From Saprospiraceae bacterium (GTDB lineage: Bacteria; Bacteroidota; Bacteroidia; Chitinophagales; Saprospiraceae): DNA of 64,000 nt. A model generated the notes under the pieces. That model was not told the DNA's origin, searched no databases, and worked only from the letters and a program-made list of their open reading frames with translations. Each line of letters starts with the position of its first letter. Within the stretch, counting starts at the first letter, position 1. The stretch is from contig JAHDFB010000008.1 of NCBI GenBank assembly GCA_020628475.1, positions 1 to 64,000 of the forward strand, read 5' to 3'. Positions 61,330-64,000 of the stretch are shown here, one piece after another. The position numbers and the translations under genes were made by a program.

Positions 61330-64000
61330 TTATTTAATTATTGTCACGTCCCCTTTGAGTGTTGTTTGTGTTCCATCAATCAAGGTAACGATCGCATACC
61401 AAGCATATACACCAGGATTTAATGGTTGTCCTTTGAAAGTACCATCCCATCCTTCAGACTCTACTCCTGTTTCAATATTATGGTTCTCCCATACATGTTC
61501 TCCCCATCTATTGAACACTTTGATTTCATTGATCAAATCTATATTACTTGCCGAGTACAAGGTCCACATATCATTTACTCCATCATTATTTGGTGTAAAG
61601 ATATTTGGTGCATAAACTTTCGTTCTTCTATCCACTCGAATCGTAATATTATCTTCCAACATACATCCGAATACATCTTCTAATATCACTGTATATTCTG
61701 TTGTATAAAAAGGAGTAGCTAATGGATCTATACAATCTGTGCAATCTAAACTTCCATCCTCTGGAATCCAATTGATGTCCGCTATATTACTCGTTTCGAT
61801 ATCCGTTTCTGCATACAATTGAACACTTTCTCCAAGATCAATAGTATGATCTTCTCCTGCATCTAGCATGTAATCATCATAGCCGTGTAATTCAACACTC
61901 TGAACAGCTTCACAACCATTGGAAGCAACCGCAATTACTTCGTATGTTCCCGATTGTAATCCGCTGAAGTTTCCAGAATTATTGGAATATCCATTCGACA
62001 ATGTAAACTCAACTTCTCCACTGGCTTCAATTACTGTAGCTTGGATAGAACCTCCAATTGGATCATCACACGGATTGATCGTTTCGATTTCAAAGTCAAC
62101 AGCAGCCGTATCAAGTTCTACTACCACTTCTTCAGAAGAAATACAACCGTTATCTAAGTTCGTTACTTCGATCGTATAAACTCCCGCGGAATCTGTTGAG
62201 AAACTTAAATCATTTGTAATTTCAATAGACGACTCATTGTACCAAACAATGGATTGATTTCCATTTTCGATGGTAGCAGATATCGTGGCTTCTGACGTAT
62301 TACAATCTAATTGAACATCTGGACTAACAGAAACATTCAACGTTTCAATATTTTGTTCAACCATGATAGAATCAACCGCTTCACACATGTTGGTCGAATC
62401 GATCACATTTAATATATACAGTCCTGGTTCGTCTACCATCAGGAACAAGCTATCTCCTCCGATGCTTTCCCCTGCAGCATTTGTCCAATAGTAGTTGACA
62501 AAATCGTTATCTGTTGAATTGGAACCATCAATTAAAACGTTCAGATTATCACAATCTAAGATATTTGCCTCATCGAGTATTGCTAATGGATAGTTAATTA
62601 TTTCCGAAACAATTACTGTATCAAAATTGGTACATCCAGAATTTTCGTTTTGAACCATTAATATATATGTTCCATCTTCTCCAGTCTCATAGTACACACT
62701 ATTTGCACCATCAATTGGATTTCCTTCTCCATCCAACCATTGATAGATATAATCACCTTGTGAAGATGCACTTCCATCAAGCATTACCACAATTTCAGCA
62801 CAAGTCAACAATTTATCTTCACCTGCATTAGAAACAACGAAATCAGAAGAACCTGTAACGACGATCGAATCGATAATCGAACATTGTGTCTCCTCATTTA
62901 TTATTTCCAGAACATAGGTACCTGGAGCATTCACCACTATCGAAGATAATGTGTCATTTCCGACAATATTTCCGTCCGTAGTTGTCCATTGATATTCAAA
63001 TTCTGGTCCAGTACTAGACGCCGACGCATCAATAGAAGTGGTCACGTTATCACAATCCAATGGCAGTGCATCTTCAATGGAGATTTCAGGTAACTCACTT
63101 AATGTTATATTGATGGTCAACTGATCTGCATCACAAATCTGATGTTCACTGAAAACAGTATACACAAGATCATATGTACCTTGATTGATCATCGATATAT
63201 CTAAGGTATTAGATCCTGCATCGTATGCATCCTCTAATGTTGTCGGAATCGTCCATTCTCCTGTTGCAGTAGCTTCTTGAACCAAATCATCTAATACTAT
63301 GATATCCGAAGATGCTTCACAGAAGAACAATTCCTGATCTTCACCTGCAAATACTTGATTATCGACGATTATCGTTACCAATGAATCTGAAGGACAATCT
63401 GGGTCTATATCGTTCAGTGTAAACAGAAGTGATAAAATTGCTCCTTCTGTGCCAGACGTTATAAGCTGATTATCAGAGTCTATTTCAAAATTATTCGATG
63501 GGTTGTTTACTATAACCCAAGATCCAGGGTCTCCATTTACTAATTGATTCAGGTCAACTGTTTCACCCACACATATTGGATCTGGAGCATTGATATCCAC
63601 ATTTGGACAGAAACATTCAATTACTTCTATCTCCACGAAATATGTTTCTTCTCCACAATCAGATCCTTGTCCTATTACATATTGGAAAGTATACATTCCT
63701 GGCTGGACGCCATCAAAATTTAAAATTGGGAATGATCCTGTTGCATTTGAATTATCTAAATCGGTCCAAATTCCATTTGTAATTCCATCAATAATTAAGT
63801 CATCAAAGTTTACGATGGATCCTTTTAACTCAAGATTACAAATTGTTGTTTCCTCAATCAATTCAGAAAATAATTCGTCCACGATGGTCAATTCTACGAT
63901 TCCATAAACATCGCCTGGACAGTTTTCCGAATGAATTTCTACTAGTTCAATCGTTTTATTCTCATCTAATACAACTGTAATTTCAAATGGAGAATCAGCG
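61330..64000 (-). CDS. Large T9SS type B surface protein (5-prime end outside window)
   Basis: Partial gene; the frame is open to the edge of the window, so the N-terminus lies beyond it. At least 889 residues are visible. Most consist of repeating domains of about 80-100 residues with DGSASSQGDYIYQWLDG- and YVLEIINEET-like strands, i.e. PKD- or Ig-like adhesin modules. The last 85 residues are the gliding-motility-associated (type B) T9SS sorting domain: YAPNIFTPNNDGVNDMW, then FNRWGEHVWEN, GWDGTFKGQPLNPGVYAW and the final DVTIIK. It is a cell-surface adhesin or gliding-related protein. The apparent TTG start at 63891 is simply an internal leucine codon. Confidence 0.92.
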   Translation of the reverse strand, partial: ADSPFEITVVLDENKTIELVEIHSENCPGDVYGIVELTIVDELFSELIEETTICNLELKGSIVNFDDLIIDGITNGIWTDLDNSNATGSFPILNFDGVQPGMYTFQYVIGQGSDCGEETYFVEIEVIECFCPNVDINAPDPICVGETVDLNQLVNGDPGSWVIVNNPSNNFEIDSDNQLITSGTEGAILSLLFTLNDIDPDCPSDSLVTIIVDNQVFAGEDQELFFCEASSDIIVLDDLVQEATATGEWTIPTTLEDAYDAGSNTLDISMINQGTYDLVYTVFSEHQICDADQLTINITLSELPEISIEDALPLDCDNVTTSIDASASSTGPEFEYQWTTTDGNIVGNDTLSSIVVNAPGTYVLEIINEETQCSIIDSIVVTGSSDFVVSNAGEDKLLTCAEIVVMLDGSASSQGDYIYQWLDGEGNPIDGANSVYYETGEDGTYILMVQNENSGCTNFDTVIVSEIINYPLAILDEANILDCDNLNVLIDGSNSTDNDFVNYYWTNAAGESIGGDSLFLMVDEPGLYILNVIDSTNMCEAVDSIMVEQNIETLNVSVSPDVQLDCNTSEATISATIENGNQSIVWYNESSIEITNDLSFSTDSAGVYTIEVTNLDNGCISSEEVVVELDTAAVDFEIETINPCDDPIGGSIQATVIEASGEVEFTLSNGYSNNSGNFSGLQSGTYEVIAVASNGCEAVQSVELHGYDDYMLDAGEDHTIDLGESVQLYAETDIETSNIADINWIPEDGSLDCTDCIDPLATPFYTTEYTVILEDVFGCMLEDNITIRVDRRTKVYAPNIFTPNNDGVNDMWTLYSASNIDLINEIKVFNRWGEHVWENHNIETGVESEGWDGTFKGQPLNPGVYAWYAIVTLIDGTQTTLKGDVTIIK

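Noticed and set aside
61330-63891. TTG at 63891 as the start of the large adhesin
   Set aside because: The frame continues open to the window edge, with sequence of the same type, so this is an internal leucine codon and not a start.

Overview
The window is chromosomal DNA of a member of the Bacteroidota, most likely a Saprospiria-type marine or environmental heterotroph. The support is: type IX secretion (T9SS) C-terminal sorting domains on at least five surface proteins; promoters of the Bacteroidota type (TAnnTTTG at -7) with few Shine-Dalgarno sequences; glutamine synthetase III; Bacteroidota-specific families (a Lacal_2735-type mini-protein, a DUF6913-type protein beside dapA, TIGR02757); and mevalonate-pathway genes. 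The genus is not determinable from the sequence alone. I see no rRNA, tRNA, CRISPR array, transposase, integrase or phage gene.

Layout. 0-0.6 kb: two tandem paralogous small basic proteins ending in the same octapeptide, KRLWDWLK. 0.6-2.7 kb: AraC/GyrI-type regulator and secreted TPR protein (minus strand). 2.9-6.6 kb: operon of type 2 IPP isomerase, HMG-CoA reductase, EamA transporter and SET-domain protein. 6.7-10 kb: prohibitin-like protein, two unrecognised genes, BioD-like protein. 10-14.4 kb: two-component system, then an ECF sigma factor overlapping a one-membrane-segment, barrel-like putative anti-sigma protein. 14.6-22.4 kb: surface protein, phosphoesterase, mini-protein, lipoprotein metalloprotease, fabG, uvrB. 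22.5-31.3 kb: fabF-rnc-YdjM-like operon, an orphan pair of oligopeptide-type ABC permeases, accA, dapA. 31.3-37.4 kb: secreted hydrolase, glutamine synthetase III, large secreted M43 protease. 37.6-42.4 kb: rimP-nusA-infB with a terminator-like hairpin in the leader. 42.7-48.6 kb: TIGR02757 protein, outer-membrane protein, HxlR repressor with a truncated divergent target, a 2OG-Fe(II) oxygenase, and a LytTR two-component system. 49.4-53.1 kb: carA-eno-ftsB/divIC-sucD. 53.6-64 kb: surface proteins, RCC1 propeller, GNAT, subtilase, spermidine-synthase-like membrane protein, MarR-DoxX unit, and the C-terminal part of a giant T9SS type B adhesin that runs off the window.

Most genes are housekeeping or secretory. 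The less ordinary material is regulatory or intergenic. A family of GC-rich structured elements (six supported copies, two doubtful) lies between genes, and one copy creates a false N-terminus on a neighbouring ORF. Operator-like palindromes or direct repeats lie beside the HxlR, MarR and LytTR regulators. A sigma-54-like promoter and a hairpin terminator bracket about 110 nt of gene-free DNA. The tandem KRLWDWLK proteins are the best candidate for an undescribed gene family here. All functional statements are homology- or motif-based readings made by eye; no database search was run.
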